The notes beneath the pieces were generated by a model. The model saw only the letters and a list, made by a program, of their open reading frames with translations, ran no database searches and was not told where the DNA came from. 64,000 nucleotides of DNA from assembly GCA_045128915.1 (NCBI GenBank), contig JBGVIT010000009.1, positions 1-64,000 of the forward strand, given 5' to 3'. Positions 7,580 through 16,425 of this stretch are shown here, in pieces; the stretch's first letter is position 1; each line of letters begins with the position of its first letter. The DNA is from RGIG9115 sp045128915 (GTDB lineage Bacteria > Bacillota > Clostridia > UBA1381). The position numbers and the translations under genes are program-made.

Positions 7580-9349
7580 TTACCCTTCATCCATCCATAA
7601 AAGCGCTGCACCGATTATGCCAGCATCATTTCCAAGTGTCGCAATATTAACTTGTGTATGCTTATTGCCGAAACGAGCAAACGCTTTTGTTCTTATTGCG
7701 TCATTTAAAGGCTTAAGTATTATATCTCCGGCACCGGAAATTCCGCCGCCAATACTTATTACTTCAGGCTGAAATGCATTAACGATATTTACAATACCCT
7801 CAGTTAAATAACTTAAATATGTATCAATGACATTTTTAGAAACTTCATCATTTGCGTCAAACACTGTTTTTCCGTTTACGTTGTCAATATTTCCATCAGC
7901 AACATTCCACATTTCACTATCAGGATTTTCCTTCATAGCTAATTTTGTTTGATTTACAAGTGCTGTTGCTGATGCATAAGCTTCAAGGCATCCGTTTCTG
8001 CCGCAGGTACATTTTTCTCCGTTTGAAATAATAACCATATGACCGAGCTCTGCACCTGTGCCAAGCGAACCCCTAAACAAATGTCCGTCATTTATTATAC
8101 CGCTTCCTACACCTGTTCCAAGCGTAATCAAAATCATACTTTTTGTGTTTTTACCACTTCCTGCAAGATACTCTCCCCATGCGGCAGAGTTTGCATCATT
8201 TTCTATGTAGATTTTTTTCTCAAGTTTTTGTTCCATGTATTCTACAATGGGCACATTATAAAAGTCAAGATTGTTTGAAAAATCCACATTGCCGTTATCT
8301 TTGTTTATAGCTCCGGGACAGCCTATGCCTATACTTTCTATACTATCCCACGAAATCCCGCTATTAACGGCTGATTCTTTTGCACACTCTGCCATATCAT
8401 CAAATATTTCGCTGTATGAACGAGGCATATTTGTTTTTCTTTTGCTTCTTCCATATATGTTCCCAAATTCATCAACTACTGCGGCTACAATATTAGTTCC
8501 ACCTAAATCTATTCCAACAAAATATTTAGGAGGATTTTCTGTAATTAAAACTTTGCCTTGACCTTTTAATGTATAATTTCCAAAGCCCGCAGGCAGTAAA
8601 ACTGTTTCACCTGCATTTAATACCTCTTTGTCTTCACCTTTCAAAAGCTCAACGCTGCCATCTGCTACTAATAATGCCTGATAGCTTTGAGGGTGACATT
8701 CCATATATGCAATACCATTTACTATTAATTCTTTAACTGCAAAATACTCACATGAGCCTATCAATCTTGTGTTATCTGAGCAAAGGGGAATTTCTCTTTT
8801 TTCAGTCACTTCCGTAACAGAAGCCATAACCCCCTTTTCAATATGCAGCTCACGGGGATTACCAGCTTTATCACGTCTGTCATAGTCATAAAGACGGTAT
8901 GTAACATTTGAATTCTGCTGAATTTCAGCAATAAGGTTACCTTTACCTATGGCATGAATTGTACCCGCTTCAACAAAGAAAACATCGCCCTTATTTGATT
9001 TCACACAATCCAAAACATCCATCACTGTATTATCTGATATTGCATTTTTCAATTGTTCTTTAGTAATACTTTTCTTGACGCCATAAACAATTTCTGCATC
9101 TTCTTCGGCATCAATTACATACCACATTTCTGTTTTGCCGTTTTGACCCTCCCACTGGTGCGCTTGTTCATCATTCGGATGAACCTGAACACTTAATTTA
9201 TCTTCAGCATCAATTAACTTAATCAAAATTGGAAGCTCATCACATTTTCTGTTTGTTCCAAGCACCTCAGGATTTAATTTTATATATTCTGCAAGAGAAA
9301 CACCGTCATATTCCCTACCTGAAATGATACTCATTCCATCAGGATGCAC
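7580..9349 (-). CDS. Mannose-6-phosphate isomerase fused to ROK sugar kinase (5' end disrupted)
   Basis: 589 residues from the GTG at 9349. Residues 1-270 are a class I mannose-6-phosphate isomerase of the short Bacillus type, with zinc-site motifs QVHPNDEQA, KTEMWYV and EAGTIHAIGKGNL and the Arg-containing TYRLYDYDRRD. Residues 276-589 are a ROK kinase with GIDLGGTN, the TLGTGVGSG loop and the zinc motif CTCGRNGCLEA. The two halves would catalyse consecutive steps, sugar to sugar 6-phosphate to fructose 6-phosphate, fitting mannose freed by the GH38 enzyme of the same operon. The family normally begins about 47 residues earlier. That segment is present (9350-9490) but separated by a TGA. GTG 9349 lacks a good ribosome site, so the gene may be a recent nonsense mutant. 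It is last of a nine-gene operon. Confidence 0.82.
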   Translation of the reverse strand: MHPDGMSIISGREYDGVSLAEYIKLNPEVLGTNRKCDELPILIKLIDAEDKLSVQVHPNDEQAHQWEGQNGKTEMWYVIDAEEDAEIVYGVKKSITKEQLKNAISDNTVMDVLDCVKSNKGDVFFVEAGTIHAIGKGNLIAEIQQNSNVTYRLYDYDRRDKAGNPRELHIEKGVMASVTEVTEKREIPLCSDNTRLIGSCEYFAVKELIVNGIAYMECHPQSYQALLVADGSVELLKGEDKEVLNAGETVLLPAGFGNYTLKGQGKVLITENPPKYFVGIDLGGTNIVAAVVDEFGNIYGRSKRKTNMPRSYSEIFDDMAECAKESAVNSGISWDSIESIGIGCPGAINKDNGNVDFSNNLDFYNVPIVEYMEQKLEKKIYIENDANSAAWGEYLAGSGKNTKSMILITLGTGVGSGIINDGHLFRGSLGTGAELGHMVIISNGEKCTCGRNGCLEAYASATALVNQTKLAMKENPDSEMWNVADGNIDNVNGKTVFDANDEVSKNVIDTYLSYLTEGIVNIVNAFQPEVISIGGGISGAGDIILKPLNDAIRTKAFARFGNKHTQVNIATLGNDAGIIGAALLWMDEG

Positions 9350-9490
9350 ACTTAGTTCCCAACTTTCAGCGGTTTTTTCAAAACCACTATTTTTATTATA
9401 TTTCTTATTTAATTTTGTGCCACCTCAGAAATAATCTTTAAAATCCGGACAAAGCCTTAATAATTGTTTTCTTGCATTTACAGAATACAT
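9350..9490 (-). pseudogene. Detached 5' end of the mannose-6-phosphate isomerase gene with in-frame TGA
   Basis: From ATG 9490, preceded by GAGGGATTAA, 21 codons read MYSVNARK... to DFKDYF. TGA (9425-9427) follows, and then GGTKL and TAESWELSV run in the same frame into the isomerase body. The family motif here is WGGTxL, so TGA stands exactly where TGG (Trp) is expected. A single G-to-A change explains it. Neighbouring genes use TGA as a normal stop, so code change is unlikely. Confidence 0.8.
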
Positions 9491-9508
9491 TTAATCCCTC
9501 ATATCCCC

Positions 9509-10417
9509 TTATACCATATTCCATGCATCATTAAGTCTTTTATATGTTTCTTCAACTGTATATTCTACAGACTTTCCGGGAAATGGCTGCATTTCCATAA
9601 TCAAAGGTTTTCTGTTGTTTTCATCAAGATAACCTACTTCATAGAGCTTTTTAAGTATTCTTGTAAGCTCAGGAGTGTCAATTTCTCCACCCTCAAGTCC
9701 CATTGGCGGATGCATATCTCCATAAAGAGGATGTGTTGTATCTTTAAGTACACAGTTTCCAAGGTGGATTCTCTTAAGGTACGGAGCACATCTTTCAATT
9801 GAGCTTTCAAACTCTTCATACATAAGAGGAAGATGTGCCATATCAAGCTCGATACCAATATTGGTTATTCCCTCTTCGTGTAATTCTTTCATGAGCTTAA
9901 CACAATCATCAATTGGACCATATAAAAACTTTTTATCAATTGTTCTGTCAAATGGCTCTAAAAGAGCATCTATACTATGCTTTTTAAGCTCTTTGCAGAA
10001 CCAACGGCAAAATTCTTTAAAAGCCTCCTGAGCAGTAGGACGGTTATCAGGCACATCTGCACCGGATACAAAAACAAATCCTGTGGCACCAATTGCTGCT
10101 GCCATATCTATCTGGTCTTTTATTACAAGCTTTGTAAGTTCTTGTTCCTGAATATCAAGACTCGAAAGAGAGATTTTTCTTGCAGGAAACAAATGTAGTG
10201 CATAACCTACATCTTTTCCGCAGTTTTTTACCTTTTCGATAATTCCGCTATTTCTGTAACCCTCGCCGTATGGGATACAACAGTCAAGGGCTTCAATATC
10301 TTCCCTTTCCACAAACTTCGAAAGAGTTTCTATGTGGTCATCTCTGTCCACAGTACATTTAGGATAAAGAAGATGATGTACAAGACCAAGCTTTGCGTAC
10401 TTCTCTATATTTTTCAT
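9509..10417 (-). CDS. Sugar phosphate isomerase/epimerase-like TIM-barrel protein
   Basis: A 302-residue protein of the AP-endonuclease-2/xylose-isomerase-like TIM-barrel superfamily. Metal-ligand style motifs are visible: DALLEPFDR (Glu), IGIELDMAHLPLM (Glu, Asp, His), KRIHLGNCV (His) and LIMEMQPF (Glu at the final strand). Such enzymes isomerise or epimerise sugars or sugar acids in the cytoplasm, but the substrate cannot be read from sequence. Its ATG follows GGAGG placed across the stop of the upstream M55 gene, with only 2 bases between genes, so the two are co-translated. It sits between the aminopeptidase and the isomerase-kinase fusion in the catabolic operon. Confidence 0.8.
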   Translation of the reverse strand: MKNIEKYAKLGLVHHLLYPKCTVDRDDHIETLSKFVEREDIEALDCCIPYGEGYRNSGIIEKVKNCGKDVGYALHLFPARKISLSSLDIQEQELTKLVIKDQIDMAAAIGATGFVFVSGADVPDNRPTAQEAFKEFCRWFCKELKKHSIDALLEPFDRTIDKKFLYGPIDDCVKLMKELHEEGITNIGIELDMAHLPLMYEEFESSIERCAPYLKRIHLGNCVLKDTTHPLYGDMHPPMGLEGGEIDTPELTRILKKLYEVGYLDENNRKPLIMEMQPFPGKSVEYTVEETYKRLNDAWNMV

Positions 10418-10419
10418 AC

Positions 10420-11238
10420 TTAAGCCTCCATTAAATATTGACAGCTAAGCTTTCTACTCCAGTATTCTGCATATGCTTCAAGAACGGTTTCACCCTCTAT
10501 TGTAGAAATGTTATTTTCTGCCCCATAAAGTTTTTTATAAATATCTGTGTATCTTCCAGGCTTGAGTGTAAACTCTACTTTTGCCTTTCCAACATTATAT
10601 GGCTTTGCATCAGGAGTTTTTTCTGCAACTGCTTTTGCTGCTTCATAAAGCTTTTTCTTTGTAACGTTCAAAGGATAGCAAAGTGCACCAAACTCAGAAA
10701 GAGATTCCTTAACACATACACCAACAGTGCTGGGAACAAGCTCTTTTGCTTCACGGATACCTTCACTGTCTGCTGTTATCATTACAAGTGGTACATTATA
10801 TACTCCTGCAATAGCAGTTTCCATACCAACTTCACCTACTGATACGCCATTGATATCAATGTTTACAATATCAGGCTCATATGTATGATTTAAAAGTGCA
10901 TTTTCTGTGCCTCTCTTTGAGTGGAAACCAAGAAGAATAAGTCCTGTAAAAGTTTCATCAAGACCGCCTGCCCAATCCTTTTGATACTGTGGCTTGCCAT
11001 TTATGCAAAATACATTGTCAGGAAGATTATCTGTATCAATATTTCTTCCGTAATAGTGCTCATCATAAATCCAGATTTCATCAGCACCGCCGGCGTTAAG
11101 TCCTTCGATAACAGCCATTAAGTCTGCCATAAACATTCTTTTGCCGAATTCAAATTCACTCTTACCCGGCTCTGCCTGTTCATAGCTAACAACACCGCTT
11201 ACTCCCTCGATATCACATCTTATCATATATTTTTTCAT
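10420..11238 (-). CDS. M55 family (DppA-like) D-aminopeptidase
   Basis: A 272-residue protein matching the DppA family in full length. It opens with MIRCDIEGVSGVVSYEQ, the metal-binding Asp-x-Glu at the N terminus. DEIWIYDEHYYGRNID carries further ligands, LLGFHSKRGTENALLNHTY has the His-rich catalytic stretch, and VGEVGMETAIAG follows. Family members are zinc enzymes that release D-amino acids from short peptides. There is no signal peptide, so it acts in the cytoplasm. Its place inside a sugar operon (22 bases after the kinase-epimerase fusion) suggests that the imported ligand contains a peptide or amino-sugar-peptide part such as a muropeptide. That is inference. Confidence 0.85.
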   Translation of the reverse strand: MKKYMIRCDIEGVSGVVSYEQAEPGKSEFEFGKRMFMADLMAVIEGLNAGGADEIWIYDEHYYGRNIDTDNLPDNVFCINGKPQYQKDWAGGLDETFTGLILLGFHSKRGTENALLNHTYEPDIVNIDINGVSVGEVGMETAIAGVYNVPLVMITADSEGIREAKELVPSTVGVCVKESLSEFGALCYPLNVTKKKLYEAAKAVAEKTPDAKPYNVGKAKVEFTLKPGRYTDIYKKLYGAENNISTIEGETVLEAYAEYWSRKLSCQYLMEA

Positions 11239-11260
11239 ATCTAAAGTTCAGCTCCTATTT

Positions 11261-12826
11261 TTAAAATTTGCTTATTTTTTTAATTGCTTCTTTCATTGAC
11301 ATATCGCTTCTGTAAAGACCTGAAGTTCCAAGTACAAATACATTAGCTCCTGCATTACGCATTAACGGTATGTTTTCAAAGCTACAGTTACCATCTACCT
11401 CTATTTCAATATCCGAATAACCGTTATTGTCAAGATATTCTCTTATTCTTCTTATTTTGTCAATACTTTGTTTAACCAGTTTCTGTCCTGAATAACCTGG
11501 GTTTACTGTCATTATTAAAATCATATCCACATCACAAAGCACTTCCTTTATACACTCAAACGGTGTTGCAGGATTAATTGCTACAGCGGCAACTAAACCT
11601 TTTGCTTTGATTTGTGCAAGCACTCGTTGCAAGTGATTTGTGCTTTCGCTGTGAACACTTACGATATCACCTTCGTTAAGTTCTAGAGCATCGACAATCT
11701 TTTCTGGATTTTCAGCCATAATATGAACATCAAAGATAGCATCTGTGTGCTTTCTCATTCTGTTTATGTACTCCATAGGTATCATAAGATTAGGCACAAA
11801 ATGCCCATCCATTATGTCCATATGGAAAAGCCCAACGCCCGCTTCTTCAAGTTCCTTAAAATCATGTCCCAAATTCATAATATCTGCACACATTATTGAC
11901 GCTGAATATTTATCTTTTCTGCGTATTTCGTGAGGCAAAAGCGCAGCACCAATCATTGGCGCATTCTCCCCAAGTTCAGCTAATTTTATATCAGGCATTC
12001 TGCCACCCTCCGTAGTATAAATATTATTTTTTATGTACTCAATAAGTGGTTCAACATACAATGAATACTGTTTGCTTATTCCACCACTAAACAAAATACA
12101 ATCCGGTGCAAAGTTATTATACAGTGATACAATCTCTTTTCCAAGATATATAACTGCTTCGTTTATTTTGTCTTTTGCTTCAACATTTCCATTTTCAGCG
12201 GCAGCAAACAAATCTTCCGATGTTGCACCCTCGCCAAACAATTCTTTTGAAGTTTCCTCAAGTCCAAGCCCTGCTGAATACATACCAAGGCAACCACTTT
12301 TTCCGCAATTGCAAGGTCTTCCGTCTGCAACGACGCAGTTATGACTAATTTCTCCGGCTGTTCCTGTTGCACCGTCAAAGATATTTCCATCTAAAACAAT
12401 GCCCAGTCCTATACCTGTGCCAAGGGTTAAACAAATCACATTTTTACAACCTTGTCCGCCCCCTGCGCAGTATTCTGCCCAAGCACCTGCTCTTGAGTCT
12501 TGCACAAGACGTACAGGAATATGCAACTCTTTTTCTAAAATATCAGCTGCATTTGCATTATACACATTCAAATTTGGAAGTTTTACAGCGACTCTTCCGG
12601 TACTGTCAACAGTTCCAGGAACCCCAACTCCACAAAATTCAAAGTTATTTATATCATAATTTTCATCATGCAGATAATTTTTTATTTCTTCTGCAACAGA
12701 TTTAAAGAATTCTTCGTTCTTGATATCTTTTATTTTTATTTTCTTACTGCATAGTAGTTCATTTTTTGACGAAAATATACCAATGTTTATTTTGGTACCA
12801 CCTATATCAACACCAAGCTTATACAT
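11261..12826 (-). CDS. ROK sugar kinase fused to ribulose/allulose-phosphate 3-epimerase
   Basis: A 521-residue bifunctional protein. Residues 1-300 are a ROK kinase: VDIGGTKINIG, VVPGT-like GVPGTV, LTLGTGIGLG, and zinc motif CNCGKSGCL with Gly where Glu is usual. From about residue 306 a complete epimerase TIM barrel follows: SASIMCADIMNLG, HMDIMDGHFVPN, DVHIMAENP, MTVNPGYSGQ and EVDGNCS, the metal and catalytic set of the Rpe/AlsE family. With RpiB next door, the three activities match the allose route: kinase (AlsK-like), aldose-ketose isomerase (RpiB/AlsI-like) and allulose-6-phosphate epimerase (AlsE-like), yielding fructose 6-phosphate. Pentose phosphate use is an alternative. Its ATG overlaps the RpiB stop (TAATG). 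Confidence 0.85.
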   Translation of the reverse strand: MYKLGVDIGGTKINIGIFSSKNELLCSKKIKIKDIKNEEFFKSVAEEIKNYLHDENYDINNFEFCGVGVPGTVDSTGRVAVKLPNLNVYNANAADILEKELHIPVRLVQDSRAGAWAEYCAGGGQGCKNVICLTLGTGIGLGIVLDGNIFDGATGTAGEISHNCVVADGRPCNCGKSGCLGMYSAGLGLEETSKELFGEGATSEDLFAAAENGNVEAKDKINEAVIYLGKEIVSLYNNFAPDCILFSGGISKQYSLYVEPLIEYIKNNIYTTEGGRMPDIKLAELGENAPMIGAALLPHEIRRKDKYSASIMCADIMNLGHDFKELEEAGVGLFHMDIMDGHFVPNLMIPMEYINRMRKHTDAIFDVHIMAENPEKIVDALELNEGDIVSVHSESTNHLQRVLAQIKAKGLVAAVAINPATPFECIKEVLCDVDMILIMTVNPGYSGQKLVKQSIDKIRRIREYLDNNGYSDIEIEVDGNCSFENIPLMRNAGANVFVLGTSGLYRSDMSMKEAIKKISKF

Positions 12827-13269
12827 TATTGTTCCCTCTCGATTTCAGCAATCATATCAATACGGTTCTGATGTCTGCCGCCTTCATACTCGGCATTCAA
12901 AAACTCATCAACAATCATTTCCGCTACTGACTCTCCTACCACTCTTGCTCCAAATGCAATTATATTTGCATTATTGTGCTGTCTGGTAAGACGTGCGGAG
13001 TAAGGCTCAGAGCACACAGCCGCTCTTATACCTTTCACCTTATTTGCAGCAAGAGAAATACCGATACCCGTTCCGCAAATCAGTATTCCGAATTCACACT
13101 CACCTGATGCAACAAAGTCGGCTACCTTTTTTCCGTATATGGGATAATCTGTACGGTCTGCAGTATCTGTTCCAACATTTATAATCTCGTGGCCTTTTGC
13201 TTCAAGATATGACATTATATGATTTTTCATATCAACAGCTACATGATCATTTCCTATTGCAATTTTCAT
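12826..13269 (-). CDS. rpiB: RpiB/LacAB family sugar-phosphate isomerase
   Basis: A 147-residue protein of normal length for RpiB. It shows MKIAIGNDHVAVDMKN, the family's active-site DH(A) stretch, NVGTDTADRTDYPIYGKKVA, the FGILICGTGIGISLAANKVKGIRAA signature with the catalytic Cys, and the HNNANIIAFGARVVG loop. The reaction is ribose 5-phosphate/ribulose 5-phosphate or allose 6-phosphate/allulose 6-phosphate isomerisation in the cytoplasm. It is translationally coupled to the downstream kinase-epimerase fusion, which would take the ketose product. The allose 6-phosphate assignment is inferred from that coupling. Confidence 0.9.
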   Translation of the reverse strand: MKIAIGNDHVAVDMKNHIMSYLEAKGHEIINVGTDTADRTDYPIYGKKVADFVASGECEFGILICGTGIGISLAANKVKGIRAAVCSEPYSARLTRQHNNANIIAFGARVVGESVAEMIVDEFLNAEYEGGRHQNRIDMIAEIEREQ

Positions 13270-13290
13270 ATTTCATTCTCTCCTAATCAT

Positions 13291-16200
13291 TTATATCTCT
13301 GCAAGCAATGTAATTATCTCAAAATTGTGAACATTAAGCTTTACTCTGCTTGACTTAGAAATTTCTTCTATAGAATTTTCCATCATATCGCAAAGATGTA
13401 CTTTCTTAACATCAAACCCAAAGTTTAATGTAGGTATGGATTTACCACCCCACGCATCATACAGTCGCACGATTATGCCGCTGCCGTTTTCTGCCTGCTT
13501 AACAGTTTCTATAATAATATTATCTGAGTCGCAGGAAACTAGGCTGTACTTTTCAGGAAGTGTTCCGCCGCCTGAGCATTTAATAGCCTGCATAGGTCTG
13601 TTAAGAAGATATGCTTCATTAACCGTTCCACCCTCTGCAAAGCTGTCCTTATGGGGATAGAGCGAATATGTGAATACATGCTCGCCCTGATCTGCTATTG
13701 GGTTTGGATATGTTCCTGACTTTATAAGGGTTATGGACATTTCATTTCCTGAAATAGCATGGCCATACTTACAGTCATTTAAAATACTTACGCCGTATCC
13801 GTTTTCAGATAAATCTATCCACTTTTGTGCACAAACTTCAAACTGGGCAGCATCCCATGAAGTATTTTCATGAGTTGTACGCTCTACATTACCGAACTGA
13901 ACTTCATAGGTCGCCTTGTTGGAATGAATATCAACCGGGAACAAGGCTTTTAATACTTTATGATTTTCCTGCCAATCAATTTTGGTCTCAAAATCAATTC
14001 TGCGGCTACTACTATACACAATTATTCTCTGTTTTATGGTAGAATTGTCATAGCTTCGTACAATCTCAAATCCGCCATATCCATTGCCTAAAATCTCTTC
14101 TACACTAACAACAGAATTTATGTCCTCTGGCTTATCTTTGAAATAATTGCTTATTTCCCAATTGTCAAAATCCCATGGAAAATCTTCATAGCATCTCAAA
14201 ACATTAGCTTTTGAATTTTTCTTAATAACCTCACGGCTGTATTCTTTATCATAAATTGATATGATGTTATAGTCTTCATCGAAAGTAATTATGTATAAAT
14301 CACTTTCGATTTTGTGAGAAGATACATTAACACTCTCAAGCATTTCGCCTTTGTCAATTATCGTCCAACCCATTGGCGAGATATTGGAAACATATATTTT
14401 GTCGTTCTCATAATCTACATATCCTGACGCTTCAAAGGAGTTGGGATTATACACCATTATGCCTTCTTTTTGCTGATTAGCTGCAAGGGCTTTAATCTTT
14501 TCTCTATGTACCTCGCCAATCTCTGTGCGTACCTTTGCATAATCCTTGTCACTATCCTCATAAACCTCAAGTATAGAAGAACCGGGGATTATATCATGGA
14601 ATTGATTAAGGAGCAAGAGCTTCCAGCTGTCATGGAATTTATCTGCCGGATATGTACCACCAAGAAGCAGCTTGTCCATAACAGAAAGACTCTCTGCACT
14701 CTGGCACAAGAACTCACATTCCCTGTTGTTTTTCTTGTTCTTTGCCATAGACGTATATGTGCCTCTATGGAATTCAAGATATAGCTCTCCTACCCACTTT
14801 GGTACACGCATACGGTTTTCCTGTGCTTTTTGGAGATTGTTTTCTACTTTATCCAAAAACTCTCCGGCAGTTGTCATTTGTGCTTTTGGAAGTCCGGGAA
14901 GTCCGTATTCAAGACGTTTTTCATACTCAAGCATTTCTTCTGTGGGACCACCGCCCCCATCACCAAAGCCGAAGCTGACTATGGTTTCATTATTCAATTC
15001 CTTTTGCTGATATCGCTCCCATGTACCCAAAGTCATAGCAGGGCTGCAGTTGCCGTTATATGTACAAATTGTACCCGGCTTTTTGCCTATCTCATGATTA
15101 TGGGCTGTAAGAAAATACGTAAATATTTCTGTTCCGTCAATGCCCTGCCAGTAAAACGTATCATATGGCATACGATTACTTTCATTCCAGCTGATTTTTG
15201 ATGTGACGAACTTATCCACGCCTGATTTTTTGAGAATTTGTGGCATTGCCGCACTATATCCAAACACGTCAGGGAGCCACAAAATTTTGCTGTCGACACC
15301 AAACTCATCTCTCATGAATTTTTTGCCGTGCAAAATCTGGCGGATTAAGCTTTCGCCTGATGAAAGGTTGCAATCAGCCTCAAGCCACATTGCACCTTCC
15401 ACTTCCCATCTGCCTTCACGGACTTTTTCTTTTATTCTTTCATAAAGCTCCGGTGCTTCTTCCTTTACATACTCATATAGCTGTGGCTGAGAGGACATAA
15501 AGATATATTCAGGGTATCTTTCCATAAGTGCAAGAACAGTTGCAAAGCTATGCTGTGCTTTTTCCTTTGTTGTAGCCAGGGTCCAGAGCCATGCAACGTC
15601 TATATGAGTATGGCCTACATAGTTTACAACAGCGTCACTTGTTCCACATTCTTTTTGGAAATATTCCTTTTGAAGATACTCCTCTGCATTTTTTGCGCTT
15701 TCGTAAAATTCTTTGCTGCAGCTATTATCTGCTATGGCTTTTTCTACGAGCATACCGGTAACTGTTGCATTGGTTTTATCTCCCACAAGGTTATACTCAT
15801 GGCTGAAATCAAGAAGATTGCATGCAAAGTCCAGATGCTTCATTGTCTTGATATACGCATAGTCAGTTTCTTCAAAGCATAGTGCTGCATCAAAGGGAAC
15901 TTTCATATCGTAGTAAAGCTTTTGTATAAAAGTATCCCTAACCTTAATTTTAGCACGAACCTGTGTAGTTTCATTTTTTCTGCCCACATGAAAATACATA
16001 TGGATTTTGTATTCGGTGTCAGGCTTTAAAACTACTTTTCTGTGGTTTATATCAAGTCCATGTGCTAATTCACCATTAAGGTACAAAATAGCCTGAGGAT
16101 TGGTTGCCGACCATTCACCTTCGTGGCCTGTTGTTACCTCAAAAAACACTTCTTCATTTTCTGAGGCTAACGGAGTTTTAAGCTCAGTATAAAACCAGAA

Positions 16201-16395
16201 ATGCTTGTCTCTTCCTGATATTTCGTCGTTATAGCAAAAATCCAACCAACTGCTATCCGGAACAGGAAGTGTTTTCTCTGTTTTATAATCACAGGTAATA
16301 TACTTCCACTTTTCAATATTTTGTTCTGACTTTACAATAAGCCTGTCGATATTTTCAAGTGTGACTCTTACCTTATCCTTAATAAAAGTGTTCAT
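13291..16395 (-). CDS. GH38 alpha-mannosidase
   Basis: A 1034-residue enzyme from ATG 16395, preceded by AAAGGA; an upstream TTG at 16416 is less likely. The N-terminal beta domain (1-250) precedes the catalytic domain: GHTHIDVAWLW (261-271, zinc His and Asp), EGAMWLEADCN, and LPDVFGY with the nucleophile Asp near 376. The helical bundle and C-terminal beta domains follow (KWVGELYLEFHRGTYTS and QFHDIIPGSSI). There is no signal peptide, so it works in the cytoplasm on imported mannosides. Bacterial members cut alpha-1,3/1,6/1,2 mannosyl linkages. In this operon its mannose product would pass to the kinase-isomerase fusion. Confidence 0.92.
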   Translation of the reverse strand: MNTFIKDKVRVTLENIDRLIVKSEQNIEKWKYITCDYKTEKTLPVPDSSWLDFCYNDEISGRDKHFWFYTELKTPLASENEEVFFEVTTGHEGEWSATNPQAILYLNGELAHGLDINHRKVVLKPDTEYKIHMYFHVGRKNETTQVRAKIKVRDTFIQKLYYDMKVPFDAALCFEETDYAYIKTMKHLDFACNLLDFSHEYNLVGDKTNATVTGMLVEKAIADNSCSKEFYESAKNAEEYLQKEYFQKECGTSDAVVNYVGHTHIDVAWLWTLATTKEKAQHSFATVLALMERYPEYIFMSSQPQLYEYVKEEAPELYERIKEKVREGRWEVEGAMWLEADCNLSSGESLIRQILHGKKFMRDEFGVDSKILWLPDVFGYSAAMPQILKKSGVDKFVTSKISWNESNRMPYDTFYWQGIDGTEIFTYFLTAHNHEIGKKPGTICTYNGNCSPAMTLGTWERYQQKELNNETIVSFGFGDGGGGPTEEMLEYEKRLEYGLPGLPKAQMTTAGEFLDKVENNLQKAQENRMRVPKWVGELYLEFHRGTYTSMAKNKKNNRECEFLCQSAESLSVMDKLLLGGTYPADKFHDSWKLLLLNQFHDIIPGSSILEVYEDSDKDYAKVRTEIGEVHREKIKALAANQQKEGIMVYNPNSFEASGYVDYENDKIYVSNISPMGWTIIDKGEMLESVNVSSHKIESDLYIITFDEDYNIISIYDKEYSREVIKKNSKANVLRCYEDFPWDFDNWEISNYFKDKPEDINSVVSVEEILGNGYGGFEIVRSYDNSTIKQRIIVYSSSRRIDFETKIDWQENHKVLKALFPVDIHSNKATYEVQFGNVERTTHENTSWDAAQFEVCAQKWIDLSENGYGVSILNDCKYGHAISGNEMSITLIKSGTYPNPIADQGEHVFTYSLYPHKDSFAEGGTVNEAYLLNRPMQAIKCSGGGTLPEKYSLVSCDSDNIIIETVKQAENGSGIIVRLYDAWGGKSIPTLNFGFDVKKVHLCDMMENSIEEISKSSRVKLNVHNFEIITLLAEI

Positions 16396-16425
16396 TATAT
16401 CAAATCCTTTATTCAAAAACTGCTG

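Noticed and set aside
7329..7650. Small plus-strand ORFs across the E1 element
   Set aside because: They run through the terminator and hairpin stems, have no ribosome site and no similarity between E1 and E2 at protein level.
9350..9490. Possible genome-wide reassignment of TGA to Trp
   Set aside because: Many genes here end with TGA at sensible places, including the ATGA overlap at 1056-1059 and the stops at 32632 and 33497, which lie next to ribosome sites of the following genes.
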